Part shown: one piece after another, positions 7,365 to 15,168 of the stretch
Layout of the letters: each line of letters begins with the position of its first letter
Numbering within the stretch: the stretch's first letter is position 1
From: JAGLWP01 sp964406515
Lineage (GTDB): Archaea > Nanobdellota > Nanobdellia > Pacearchaeales > GW2011-AR1
Length of the DNA stretch: 60,088 nucleotides
Reading direction: 5' to 3'
Assembly: GCA_964406515.1 (NCBI GenBank)
Contig: CAYORV010000002.1
Location: 1-60,088 of the forward strand
Position numbers and translations under genes: made by a program
The notes under the pieces: model-generated
The model's database searches: none
Seen by the model: only the letters and a program-made list of their open reading frames with translations
What the model was told of the DNA's origin: nothing

Positions 7365-8024
7365 TTATTTTTTTGTGACTTTCATAACACCATATAAGAA
7401 CAATAAAAAGATGGCGGTATTTATCATGTAAACCCCTGTTACAAATCTCAATCTCCATAAGTATAATGCTGCGAAAGCATTCAACGACCAGGCCCCTAAA
7501 CTCAATAACATTGCTGCAAAATAAAATTTAAGGAATTTGTGTTTTTTTCCATTATTTTTATAGTTCTTGAAAGATATAATTGATGCCAAAATAAAGAGAG
7601 CAATCTGAGAGAAAAACATAAAGATATATGTTCCCAAAAGATTATCTATTAATGCTATTATTAAAGCCATAGAATAAAACAAGAAAATCCTTGGATTGAA
7701 TAACGAACTATTGTAATTTTTAGAAGATGTTTCAAGGCGTTTCCATAAAAGACTATATAGTAAGAAAAAACCTGCCATTATCAAGAAAAATTCAAAGAAT
7801 ATATTCAAAAATTTAAAGGGAAGGGCGGGTATTTCTAATAAACTCCTTATTACAAAGCCCACTCCGTAAAATAAAAAAGCATTTCGCAAATATCTTATTC
7901 CTTTGTGCGAGCTTAAATTAAAAAGCCTGTCTGTTTTTACCACAATAATTGCGCAAACTAAAGCTATTACAAATGTATAGAAAAACTTTAATAATTCTTT
8001 GTTCTCGACCATCCATTCAAACAT
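7365..8024 (-). CDS. Seven-helix membrane protein, possible sensor
   Basis: The 219 aa product has about seven membrane helices (near 15-30, 45-63, 72-93, 113-131, 133-152, 165-190 and 194-215) and short basic loops. The pattern resembles the sensory 7TM modules that precede histidine kinases, but no kinase domain is attached. It lies one base upstream of a winged-helix regulator in the same transcript. A role in signal reception is plausible but unproven. Confidence 0.7.
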   Translation of the reverse strand: MFEWMVENKELLKFFYTFVIALVCAIIVVKTDRLFNLSSHKGIRYLRNAFLFYGVGFVIRSLLEIPALPFKFLNIFFEFFLIMAGFFLLYSLLWKRLETSSKNYNSSLFNPRIFLFYSMALIIALIDNLLGTYIFMFFSQIALFILASIISFKNYKNNGKKHKFLKFYFAAMLLSLGAWSLNAFAALYLWRLRFVTGVYMINTAIFLLFLYGVMKVTKK

Positions 8025-8430
8025 AAAAATCCAATCGTTTTTGGTTATTTAAAGTTTTATGTATTAGGGATATAGGATGAATATATATTCTTGCTTCTGA
8101 CGCTTTATAAGTAAGTTTTCTGTCATAAGATTGTAAAAAAGTCATATTTTAATATAACTTTTTAACCTCTATAAAACCCCGGGAACAAGGGCGTGATAAG
8201 GCAATATGATGGCTGACTTGTCAAAAATCTTGCCAATCCAAACCCTTGTTCTCAAACCCCTATTCAACTAAAAGAGATGAAAAAATGGAAAAAGAAGAAC
8301 CACCCTAACACACATTGAATTTATTTAAGATAAAATTGATATATTTCAATTAAAAAGTCTTAACATTAACTATTGTAATATTACCAATTAAAATCAATCA
8401 TAATCTCGCCATTCTTTTGCCCATAAAAAT
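8025..8430. other. Intergenic region containing a structured element
   Basis: This 406-base gap lies between two minus-strand genes. Its left part would carry the promoter of the seven-helix protein gene. The middle (8181-8253) holds a nested hairpin described separately. The right part is AT-rich and has only a 13-codon ORF at about 8276. No other gene is visible. Confidence 0.6.
8181..8253 (+). ncRNA. Candidate structured non-coding RNA
   Basis: Bases 8181-8191 (GGGAACAAGGG) pair with 8243-8253 (CCCTTGTTCTC) in an 11-bp stem with one G-U pair. Inside, GGCAA (8200-8204) pairs with TTGCC (8230-8234), and TGA/TCA around 8214-8223 closes a CTTG tetraloop. On the plus strand a TATA-like TTTTTAACC (about 8159-8167) would place a transcription start near the first stem base. 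The single-stranded stretches are conserved-looking (GTGATAA, ATGATGG). It is not a tRNA, and the C/D-box spacing does not fit. On the minus strand it could instead be the leader of the 7TM gene. Confidence 0.45.
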
Positions 8431-9606
8431 TTAACAATCTATTAAAATTAAAGGGACAATCATTTCTTTCTTGCTAATTCCTCCATGATGTCCGATACTT
8501 TGTTTCTTCTTTTTCTTTTTTCTGGGAATTTCATCCTTGATTATATAATTTTCCTTGAATACTAAAATATAGTCACCAACTCTGTCAAAAAGTTTGGGAT
8601 TTGGTTTAAATAATCCAAAATAATTTTTGTCAATTAGTTCTTGGCTTTTGAAGATATAGCAGTATTTTGATAATTTTGTTTTTACATAAGTTTCAAATTG
8701 CTTGGCTTTTGCTGGACGGACATAACAATAAGCAACTCTTCCTTCCCCACAGAGAGGAAGAGTTAAACAATCTTTCATTTTTGGATGGTCTTCTAATTTG
8801 ATTATTTTTTCAAGAGATGTATCAATAAATCCATGGTCAGCAGTTATAATCAAAAGTGTATTTGTTCCTTTTAAATTTTTAACAAAGCTCTTCAATCTTT
8901 TATCGATTTCCTTGAAGTGTTTTTTTAGTTTATTGTGTTCTGTCCCATATTCATGACTTAATGAATCAAACTCTGGCCAGTATGCATAGATGTATTTTTT
9001 TCTATTGCTTGAATTAATTGCTTTTTTTATTTGCCTGAAAAATCCGTCGAGAGTTTCATATCCTAATGATTTTGCATTTTTTGACATTACACGTGAAAAA
9101 TCTGATTGCAATATTTTTTTATGACTAACAGAAAAATTTTGTGCTTTTATCTTGCTTGAAAATGCTGGTTGGTCTAGGAAATTTTCTATTCCTATACCGC
9201 AAGTGCTGAAAGTCGGACCACCAAATCTTGGGGAGAAAGGCAAAATTTCAGAAACTACTCCAATCTCCTTAAGATGCATATTCCATCCGGTAAATGCGTG
9301 TTGTTGAGGCGCTACACCTGTCTGGAAAGTTGTTATTGCGGCTGCTGTTGTTGGAAGGAAGACAGATGTCATTGGACCAACCAAATGATTACGTAAAATC
9401 GAAAGGTCTTGTTGTTTTTTTAGATATTCAAATCCTAATCCATCAATAATTATTAAAACTATATTTTTTGAATTTTTTATTCTACTCGGAGGAAGAATTT
9501 TTAGAATAGGATATGGTGTTTTTGCTCCAAAAGATTGGGCGATAGAACTCATTAGATTCACAATGCTTCCACCACGGTAATCAGGTAAACTAAATTGGGG
9601 TGTCAT
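8431..9606 (-). CDS. Type I phosphodiesterase/nucleotide pyrophosphatase family protein
   Basis: The 391 aa protein belongs to the alkaline phosphatase superfamily, PDE/NPP branch. Metal ligands appear in order: IIIDGLGF near residue 54, the nucleophile loop FLPTTAAAITTFQTG near 84-98, YWPEFDSLSHEYG near 210-222, TADHGF near 256-261, and GHHGG near 374-378. The family hydrolyses phosphodiester or phosphonate bonds with two zinc ions. There is no signal peptide or anchor, so it is cytosolic here. It lies 24 bases downstream of a P-type ATPase gene in the same direction. The substrate is unknown. Confidence 0.88.
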   Translation of the reverse strand: MTPQFSLPDYRGGSIVNLMSSIAQSFGAKTPYPILKILPPSRIKNSKNIVLIIIDGLGFEYLKKQQDLSILRNHLVGPMTSVFLPTTAAAITTFQTGVAPQQHAFTGWNMHLKEIGVVSEILPFSPRFGGPTFSTCGIGIENFLDQPAFSSKIKAQNFSVSHKKILQSDFSRVMSKNAKSLGYETLDGFFRQIKKAINSSNRKKYIYAYWPEFDSLSHEYGTEHNKLKKHFKEIDKRLKSFVKNLKGTNTLLIITADHGFIDTSLEKIIKLEDHPKMKDCLTLPLCGEGRVAYCYVRPAKAKQFETYVKTKLSKYCYIFKSQELIDKNYFGLFKPNPKLFDRVGDYILVFKENYIIKDEIPRKKKKKKQSIGHHGGISKKEMIVPLILIDC

Positions 9607-9630
9607 GGGTTAAGAAAGATTGTTTGACTT

Positions 9631-12309
9631 TTAATCTTTTTTATTTCGATATCTAACGAATTTGTAAAGCTCTCCAAATATGAAAACACTTGAAGTTATC
9701 AAAATAATTAATCCTAATTCTCCAATTGTCAATGGGACAAAACTAAAGACATCTGAAATTCCTGGTAAGAAAATTACTCCTAACATTAAGAGGAATGATG
9801 CGCCCAAACCTAGAAGGACCCATTTATTTGAACTGATTCCGATTTTAAACAGAGATTTTTTGAGTGAACGCATGTTGAGAACGTTGAATAATTGGAACAT
9901 GGACATTGCTGCAAATGCAACTGTTCTTGCTTTGTCGATTCCTTGAGGAAGAAAATGTTTGAATAAGGGAATTGTCCCTGCAACCATTAACCCGGCCATT
10001 AAGATTAGGAAAGGAATTAATTCTTTATTGAGGATTCTTTCTTTTTTGTTCCTTGGTTTTTGGTTAAGAACATCGTGGTGTCCAGGTTCCATTGACAATG
10101 CAATTCCTGGAAAGGTATCTGTGACTAGATTCAAATATAAAAGTTGGATTGGCAATAATGGTAATGTGAGACCCATTGCTAATGAAGAGACAATTGTGAC
10201 ATCTTCTGCAACGTTTGTTGTTATGAGAAAGAAACTTGTTTGTCGGACGTTTTGGAAAACAATTCTACCTTCTTCAATTGCATTTACAATTGATGCAAAA
10301 TTGTCGTCTGCTAAGACAATTTCACTGGATTCTCGCGCGACATCTGTTCCAATAATTCCCATGGCAATTCCTATATCTGCTTTTTTTAATGCAGGAGCAT
10401 CGTTAACTCCGTCGCCAGTCATAGCAACAATTTCCCCTTGTTCTTGTAATTCCATTACAATCTTTGCTTTCATTTTTGGAGTTACTCTTGAAAAAACATT
10501 TACTTTTTTCACTGCTTCTCTAAATTGAACCTTGTCCATTTTCTCAAGTTCTGTTTGAGTGAGGGCTTTTGCTCCAGCGTCTGTGAGACCTATTTCATTA
10601 GCGATTGCAATTGCTGTTTCTTTATGGTCGCCGGTTTTCAGGATAACTCTAATTCCTGCGTTTCTTGCTTTTGCTATTGCTTCTTTAATTTCTTTTCTCG
10701 GAGGATCTTTCATTCCGACTAAACCTAAAAAAATCATATTACTAACTGATTCTTTTGAAACAGAATTTATCTCTGATGGCACGCTCTTGTATGCAAGAGC
10801 TAAAACTCGCATTCCTTTTTTCGCTAATGACTCTGCTTTTTCTAAAAATTCTTTTTTCGTATTTTGGTCAAATCTTAATTTTCGATTTGATTTTGAGATG
10901 TAATCTGATTTGTTGATTATTGTTTCAAATGCCCCCACAGAACAGATGTATTTTCCTGTTTTTCCTTCTACGAGGCTCGCGCGGAATTTTAATTCTGAAC
11001 TAAATGGAAAATCATCAAGGACTTTGTCATCTAATTTTTGTTTTTCCATTCCTGCTTTTTTTCCTAAAACCAAGAGTGAAACTTCTGTTGGGTCGCCCAC
11101 AATTTCATAATCTCCATCTTTTCTTAAGATGTTCCCCCTATTACATAAGGTAGAAATTGTAAGTATTTTTTTGAGTATTGGAGATTTTAATGGATGGAGG
11201 GGTGTTTTGTTTGAGAAGAATTTTCCTATTGGTTGCCAACCATCACCTGTTACAGAAAATTCTCCATCAGCTGTTGATATTTTTTCAACAGTTATTGAAT
11301 TCTGTGTCAGTGTTCCTGTTTTGTCTGTTGCTATAATTGTTGCGACCCCAAGTGTTTCAACTGCAGGTAAGTGCCTGATGACTGCGTTTCGTCTTGCCAT
11401 TCTTCGCGCACCGACTGCCAGCACAATAATCAAAATCGCAGGCAATCCCTCAGGAATTCCTGAAACCAAGGACGCAATTGTAAAAAGAAATATGTCAAAG
11501 AATGCTAATTTGTTTATGAAGAAACCTATGAGGAATGTTAATGCCGCTCCAATAGTGGCGAATATAACCATTTGGATTGCGAGTTGTTTGACTTTATCAT
11601 TAAAATGCAATCGAGGACGTGTAATTTCTTGGATTGATACAGCGACTTTTCCGATTTGAGTTTTGTTTGCTGTTGCAACAACAACAGCTTTTGCTTGCCC
11701 AGAAACAACCAATGTACTCATGAAAACCATATTAACTCTGTCGCCCAAAGGAACAGATTCACCCAAAACTTTCAAACTTTTTTCAGTTGGAAATGATTCT
11801 CCTGTCAAAGATGATTCTTGTGTTTTGAAATTTTTTATTTCTATCAAACGCGCGTCAGCCGGGACTTTGTCGCCTTCTTCTAACATTATAATGTCTCCTG
11901 GAACAAGGGCTCGTGATGGGACTTTTATTATTTCGTTGTTTCTATAAACTTTGGCGTAAGATACGATTAATTTTTGCAGGGCTGCGATTGCTTTTTCTGC
12001 TTTTCTTTCTTGAATAAAACCTACAGTTGCATTGATTAATATAACTGATAGAATAACATAAGCATCCACTCGATGATGAAATATGAATGAAATAATCATT
12101 GCAACAATCAAGATATATATCAAGGGGCTGTTGAATTGTTTTAGGAATATTAAAATCAGGGGGTTTTTCTTTTGTTTTGATATCTCATTGGCGCCGTTTT
12201 GTGCCAATCTTTTCGCAGATTCTTCTTTTGTTAGTCCTTTTTCAGAAGTATTGAACTCTTGAAAAATAGTTTCAATGTTCTTTGCATGAAAATGATTCAC
12301 CTCTTGCAT
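9631..12309 (-). CDS. Calcium-type (P2A) cation-transporting ATPase
   Basis: The 892 aa length and layout fit P2-type ATPases. There is an N-terminal cation-ATPase domain, the actuator motif TGES near residue 165, the ion-binding PEGLPA in helix 4, the phosphorylation site DKTGTLT near 325, and the hinge MTGDGVNDAPAL near 595. Six C-terminal membrane helices follow. The PEGLP sequence and lengths point to Ca2+ (SERCA/PMR1-like) or a related divalent or Na+ export function. It pumps from the cytoplasm outward using ATP. Immediately upstream lies a six-helix membrane protein with acidic motifs that might also move cations. Confidence 0.95.
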   Translation of the reverse strand: MQEVNHFHAKNIETIFQEFNTSEKGLTKEESAKRLAQNGANEISKQKKNPLILIFLKQFNSPLIYILIVAMIISFIFHHRVDAYVILSVILINATVGFIQERKAEKAIAALQKLIVSYAKVYRNNEIIKVPSRALVPGDIIMLEEGDKVPADARLIEIKNFKTQESSLTGESFPTEKSLKVLGESVPLGDRVNMVFMSTLVVSGQAKAVVVATANKTQIGKVAVSIQEITRPRLHFNDKVKQLAIQMVIFATIGAALTFLIGFFINKLAFFDIFLFTIASLVSGIPEGLPAILIIVLAVGARRMARRNAVIRHLPAVETLGVATIIATDKTGTLTQNSITVEKISTADGEFSVTGDGWQPIGKFFSNKTPLHPLKSPILKKILTISTLCNRGNILRKDGDYEIVGDPTEVSLLVLGKKAGMEKQKLDDKVLDDFPFSSELKFRASLVEGKTGKYICSVGAFETIINKSDYISKSNRKLRFDQNTKKEFLEKAESLAKKGMRVLALAYKSVPSEINSVSKESVSNMIFLGLVGMKDPPRKEIKEAIAKARNAGIRVILKTGDHKETAIAIANEIGLTDAGAKALTQTELEKMDKVQFREAVKKVNVFSRVTPKMKAKIVMELQEQGEIVAMTGDGVNDAPALKKADIGIAMGIIGTDVARESSEIVLADDNFASIVNAIEEGRIVFQNVRQTSFFLITTNVAEDVTIVSSLAMGLTLPLLPIQLLYLNLVTDTFPGIALSMEPGHHDVLNQKPRNKKERILNKELIPFLILMAGLMVAGTIPLFKHFLPQGIDKARTVAFAAMSMFQLFNVLNMRSLKKSLFKIGISSNKWVLLGLGASFLLMLGVIFLPGISDVFSFVPLTIGELGLIILITSSVFIFGELYKFVRYRNKKD

Positions 12310-12331
12310 GTTATATTAAGGATTAAAGCAT

Positions 12332-12922
12332 TTATAAAATTTTTAGGGCGATTAATAAACTAAGCAGGATTAATCCAATGACAGTGATTTCTTTTTTGTA
12401 TTTGATTCTTGAGAATTTCTTTGCGAAGTAGATTATTGCTGTTAATTGGAGGATTGTTCCTGTGAAAAACCCAAAAATAATAGGAGTTACGTTTGAAGCT
12501 TGTGAGACAAACAATCCAGAATATGCGATTGTGTCGTCTATAACTGTTACAAATGCTGTGATAAATCCTAATGAGATTAATTTGAAAAATCTTTTTGTTG
12601 AAACTCTTTTTATATGGGAGAGTTTTTTTCTTATTTCTTTTTTTGGTCTTTCTGTGAATAAATTAAACTGGATTGACATTGCTAAGAGAAAAATTAATCC
12701 TGCTGAGATGAAGTTTACATAAGGAATTGATTTTATTATTGATGCAAAAGTATATGCTATGAAAATTGCTAAAGAGACTGCGATGAAGATTCCAATGGCA
12801 AAGGCATATCGTCCTTTTTTGGTTTTGGTCATGTTTGACATTATCGGAATTCGCGTCATTGTATCGTCGAATCCTGCAAGAAGTTTTACAAATAAACCTG
12901 AGAGGAAGTATTTTATCACCAT
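12332..12922 (-). CDS. Six-helix membrane protein with duplicated DD motif
   Basis: The 196 aa protein has six membrane helices in two halves. The first helix of each half ends in an acidic pair: LAGFDDTMTR near residues 16-25 and TVIDDTIAYS near 121-130. Such internal repeats with matched acidic motifs are typical of the LysE/CadD/GDT1/MntP-like cation exporters. A basic loop (RPKKEIRKKLSHIKRVSTKR) links the halves. It is transcribed just ahead of the P-type ATPase, so a shared role in divalent cation handling is a reasonable guess. The exact family was not recognised. Confidence 0.65.
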   Translation of the reverse strand: MVIKYFLSGLFVKLLAGFDDTMTRIPIMSNMTKTKKGRYAFAIGIFIAVSLAIFIAYTFASIIKSIPYVNFISAGLIFLLAMSIQFNLFTERPKKEIRKKLSHIKRVSTKRFFKLISLGFITAFVTVIDDTIAYSGLFVSQASNVTPIIFGFFTGTILQLTAIIYFAKKFSRIKYKKEITVIGLILLSLLIALKIL

Positions 12923-12973
12923 GGAGGAAAGAGGGGAGGGGGATTTAATAAATTATTGAAAAGTGAAATTAGA

Positions 12974-13186
12974 TTAAATAACAATAACTGAAATTATTTG
13001 GATGATATAACCAGATATAATGAAAGTCCAACCCATATTCCTTAAAAAAGGATTTTCATATTTCAAGGAAATCGCTGGTTTACCACTCATAAAAACTCCA
13101 TTCGCTTTTTGTGTTTGAAAACCAATAGCCAAGAAAATTACGCCAAGAAAATTTAATATTAATCCAAATAGTAAAATTAAGTCCAT
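12974..13186 (-). CDS. Small two-helix membrane protein, 70 aa
   Basis: Residues 2-25 (LILLFGLILNFLGVIFLAIG) and 48-70 (NMGWTFIISGYIIQIISVIV) are membrane helices, linked by a polar loop. It lies upstream of the six-helix protein, with about 50 bases between. No function was recognised. Confidence 0.6.
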   Translation of the reverse strand: MDLILLFGLILNFLGVIFLAIGFQTQKANGVFMSGKPAISLKYENPFLRNMGWTFIISGYIIQIISVIVI

Positions 13187-13260
13187 ATTAATTATTTTAT
13201 TTTGAATATTAAAAAACCTACCGAATAAGTGGTTGGAGTTGATTAAGATTTCTTCATAGT

Positions 13261-13518
13261 TTAATCTGAATAATCATCAATACAATCCGTCCAATCCATC
13301 CATAGAATACTTGGTCTTTTTATACATCCCATCATACATTCTCTTGTGATAATATTTTTATAACAAGCGAAGATTTGACAGGTCCCAATCTCTGGATTTC
13401 CAGAATGTCTCGCATCATGGATTATTTTACAAGGAGAAAATTTAAAATATAAAATACATGAGGTTAATAAAAGAAGAATTAAAATTATACTTATCAATAG
13501 TTTTTTATTTTTATTCAT
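13261..13518 (-). CDS. Anchored Cys-rich small protein
   Basis: The first reading from 13539 is possible, but the basic MNKNKKLLISI at ATG 13518 gives a classical signal anchor. The hydrophobic core IILILLLLTSCILYFKF follows. The exported 55 residues hold eight Cys (CKIIHDARH, TCQIFACYKN, ECMMGCIKR, DCIDDYSD), which suggests several disulfides. A lipobox-like LLTSC is present, but lipoprotein processing is uncertain. Function unknown. Confidence 0.55.
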   Translation of the reverse strand: MNKNKKLLISIILILLLLTSCILYFKFSPCKIIHDARHSGNPEIGTCQIFACYKNIITRECMMGCIKRPSILWMDWTDCIDDYSD

Positions 13519-13568
13519 AAATCTGTCAAGAATTACCACTCTTTTAAACCTTACTAAAAGGAAAGTCC

Positions 13569-13931
13569 CTAAGACTTAACAATACACTTCTTAGATTTTA
13601 TTTTTCCCACTATCCAACCAATAAAAGCACCAATTAGGAAATAGACTAGTAAACCAAAGGAGAAAATTAATAGGTTACTGCTTATGTATCCCATTGCTAA
13701 ACCTTTAACTTCTAATCCGACTAAAACCAAAAGAGCTGTGGCTATCATAAATGGAAAAAGGATTAAAATTCTAATAGGAGATGGTGTTTCGATTACTGCT
13801 GCAAATATAAATCCTTTCTTCGTAGATTCAAACCATAATTGATATAAATAATTCCCTAAAAAAGTTAATATTCCTATTATAATTCCAATAATTCCGCATT
13901 TCAACCAAGCTGGAAAATCTTTCCATTTCAT
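13569..13931 (-). CDS. Small four-helix membrane protein, 120 aa
   Basis: Hydrophobic helices occur near residues 9-31, 52-72, 78-97 and 98-111. A soluble loop (STKKGFIFAAVIETPSP) lies between helices 1 and 2, and the C-terminal tail is basic. It follows an operon-like series of small membrane genes on the minus strand. A related ancestor may be common in DPANN, but no functional family was recognised. Confidence 0.6.
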   Translation of the reverse strand: MKWKDFPAWLKCGIIGIIIGILTFLGNYLYQLWFESTKKGFIFAAVIETPSPIRILILFPFMIATALLVLVGLEVKGLAMGYISSNLLIFSFGLLVYFLIGAFIGWIVGKIKSKKCIVKS

Positions 13932-13982
13932 ACTTTTTTATAGATAACAAACCTTAAAAACTCTTTTTTTCTGGTATTTTTG

Positions 13983-14347
13983 TAAGTCAGGTAGTTAACT
14001 TCGGGACTAGCTTTTGAATAAGCAAACTTCGTATATCGAAATTAGTTCTGAGGAAGGTCCGCCCACCAATGTAAGGAACCAAGGTTCCTTGACAGTCAAC
14101 CTCTTTTAAGGATGGTTCATGACTGATTAAAGTTGTCGTTGAAAAACGATTGTCGTGAGGCAAAGCTCTGGTAAAGAAACGCCACAGTTCCTGTTGAGCA
14201 ATGAACTCTTGGAGGAAGCTAAGAGACAGGAGATTTGATGAAACGAGCATCTCAACTGGTGCAAGGCTATATGCCGCATAGTGGAATGTTAACACGTTCT
14301 GTTCGCTTCGGCGAAGAACGACAGAAGGTGGCCTATTCCTGACTTAT
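13983..14347 (+). ncRNA. rnpB: RNase P RNA (archaeal-type)
   Basis: The catalytic RNA of RNase P, which trims tRNA 5' leaders. The ends pair as helix P1: TAAGTCAGG (13983-13991) with CCTGACTTA (14338-14346). Conserved region I is visible as CTGAGGAAGGTCCGCCCACC (14049-14068). Conserved region V is CGACAGAAGGTGGCCTA (14319-14335), preceded by a hairpin with a TTCG tetraloop (14302-14315). AAAGAAACGCCAC (14173-14185) and GAGCAATGAAC (14196-14206) fit the central core. The length, about 365 nt, is normal. A 33-nt palindromic repeat (14071-14103) lies in it. A minus-strand ORF over it is a shadow. Recognition is by eye; a covariance search would settle it. Confidence 0.82.
14071..14103 (+). repeat. 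Palindromic element copy A, inside RNase P RNA
   Basis: The unit is a hairpin (AAGGAACC AA GGTTCCTT, 14073-14090) followed by a second palindrome (TTGACAGTCAA, 14089-14099) and CCTC. A near-identical copy precedes tRNA-Phe (15089-15121), and a third with covarying stem bases lies just after rnpB. Here it sits between conserved region I and the next core segment of the RNA, so it would form an extra double hairpin in the RNase P structure. Confidence 0.6.
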
Positions 14348-14380
14348 GAGGGGAACCAATGGTTCCCCTTACAGTAACCT
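14348..14380 (+). repeat. Palindromic element copy C, just after rnpB
   Basis: It has the same layout as the copy inside RNase P RNA: stem GGGGAACC/GGTTCCCC around an AAT loop (14350-14368), then TTACAGTAA and CCTC. Relative to the other copies both stems have changed while pairing is kept (AAGG to GGGG with CCTT to CCCC). This suggests selection for, or inheritance of, an RNA or cruciform structure. Confidence 0.55.
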
Positions 14381-14406
14381 CTCCTTTGAGTTAGAGTCAA
14401 GCCTGA

Positions 14407-14596
14407 TTACACCTTCTCATGAAGGTGGCAACTCGTTGATTCAAAAGCTCTCATGAATAAGAATATTTGTGACTGTTGAATTAACTCGCTATTCCAAAAC
14501 TTACACCTTCTCATGAAGGTGGCAACTCGTTGATTCAAAAGCTCTCATGAATAGGAATATTTGTGATTGTTGAATCAACTCGCTATTCCTGACTTA
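14407..14596 (+). repeat. Two tandem ~94-bp units built from the rnpB 3' end
   Basis: Unit 1 starts at TTACACC 14407 and unit 2 at 14501. They differ at only a few positions. Each starts with a hairpin CACCTTC-TCAT-GAAGGTG. Each then carries the 9-mer GAAGGTGGC and the heptamer CTATTCC, which are contiguous at the rnpB 3' end (14324-14339) but here separated by exactly 59 nt. That 59-nt insert begins and ends with AACTCG. It contains an inverted repeat, perfect over 10 bp in unit 2 (GTTGATTCAA/TTGAATCAAC). Unit 2 ends in the full 14-mer CTATTCCTGACTTA of rnpB. Not CRISPR: two units only, and no spacers. Confidence 0.75.
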
Positions 14597-14990
14597 CTTC
14601 TCTATTAAAAAATTTCCAAAGATCGTTTATGGTTTTGCACTCGCGAATTTGATTTAATCCTTGTATAGATAGTTTTTCTAAATAACCTCTGACATATTCT
14701 TCTGTATGGGGCGTTCCACAATCACTACAATCCCAGATTTTGCCTTCTGGCAAATCTCTATGATAAAACCATTTTCCCTGAGGGTTATCTATTTTGCATC
14801 CTCCTTCAAGATTATTTGGACTTCTGTCGTATTCTGGGCATACACACAAAAGACATATCATTTCATAATCGCTTGTATCATTATGGCATCTTGTTCCATT
14901 ATAACACGGGCAAGAATTCTCATCTGCTTTTTTTCTGTTTATTAATCTATTCTCATCTATTATCTTCTCTATTAATTCTACCTTGTTCAT
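14583..14990 (-). CDS. Cysteine-rich small domain protein (PF04071-like)
   Basis: The 135 aa product carries a Cys-rich module: CPCYNGTRCHN, then ICLLCVCPEYD near residues 45-55, GGCK near 63-66 and DCSDCGTPHTEEYV near 88-101. This order matches the cysteine-rich small domain found in methanogens and clostridia, probably a metal-binding fold. The N-terminus is helical (NKVELIEKIIDENRLINRKK). The last codons and stop lie within the 14-bp repeat shared with the rnpB 3' end, so its C-terminus was shaped by that duplication. The biochemical role is unknown. Confidence 0.7.
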   Translation of the reverse strand: MNKVELIEKIIDENRLINRKKADENSCPCYNGTRCHNDTSDYEMICLLCVCPEYDRSPNNLEGGCKIDNPQGKWFYHRDLPEGKIWDCSDCGTPHTEEYVRGYLEKLSIQGLNQIRECKTINDLWKFFNREVSQE

Positions 14991-15072
14991 AGATTCTTTT
15001 GCAAAAATGTGCTTAAAAGAATTTATAGCTTATACCAACATATTTAAAAGTTAAGAGGAGTATTTATTTTCA

Positions 15073-15088
15073 ATGGGAATGTAGCTCA
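15073..15088 (+). repeat. Partial copy of the tRNA-Phe 5' end
   Basis: ATGGGAATGTAGCTCA here is identical to 15167-15182, the first 14 bases of tRNA-Phe plus two flanking bases. It is followed at once by palindromic element copy B. The 94-base interval looks like an insertion flanked by a 16-bp direct repeat, or a tandem duplication of the tRNA start. Confidence 0.75.
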
Positions 15089-15121
15089 CGTAAGGAACCA
15101 AGGTTCCTTGACGTTCAACCT
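15089..15121 (+). repeat. Palindromic element copy B, upstream of tRNA-Phe
   Basis: This copy differs from copy A only at the centre of the second palindrome (TTGACGTTCAA against TTGACAGTCAA) and at its edges. The first hairpin AAGGAACC/GGTTCCTT is identical. It lies between the copied tRNA 5' end and the true tRNA. The rest of the interval (15122-15166) holds another GC-rich segment, CCTCGCGGGG. Confidence 0.65.
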
Positions 15122-15168
15122 CCTATATTAGTCCTCGCGGGGCGGATTCGCTACAACTCAAATCCTAT

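Noticed and set aside
8181..8253. Fluoride riboswitch or C/D-box guide RNA
   Set aside because: TGATGG and GTGATAA recall parts of both, but the remaining consensus, box spacing and position before a target gene do not fit.
9680..11947. Several plus-strand ORFs opposite the P-type ATPase gene
   Set aside because: They are antisense shadows of the ATPase reading frame, which is fully explained by family motifs.
13987..14295. Minus-strand ORF of 102 codons
   Set aside because: It lies wholly inside the RNase P RNA gene on the other strand, has no protein-like motif, and its sequence is explained by the RNA structure.
14407..14596. CRISPR array
   Set aside because: There are only two direct copies, about 94 bp long, adjoining without spacers, and no cas genes are present. 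The units derive from the rnpB 3' end.
15122..15166. A second complete tRNA between the copied 5' end and tRNA-Phe
   Set aside because: No acceptor stem closes, no T-loop consensus is present, and the anticodon arm is missing. Only the first 14 bases are tRNA-derived.
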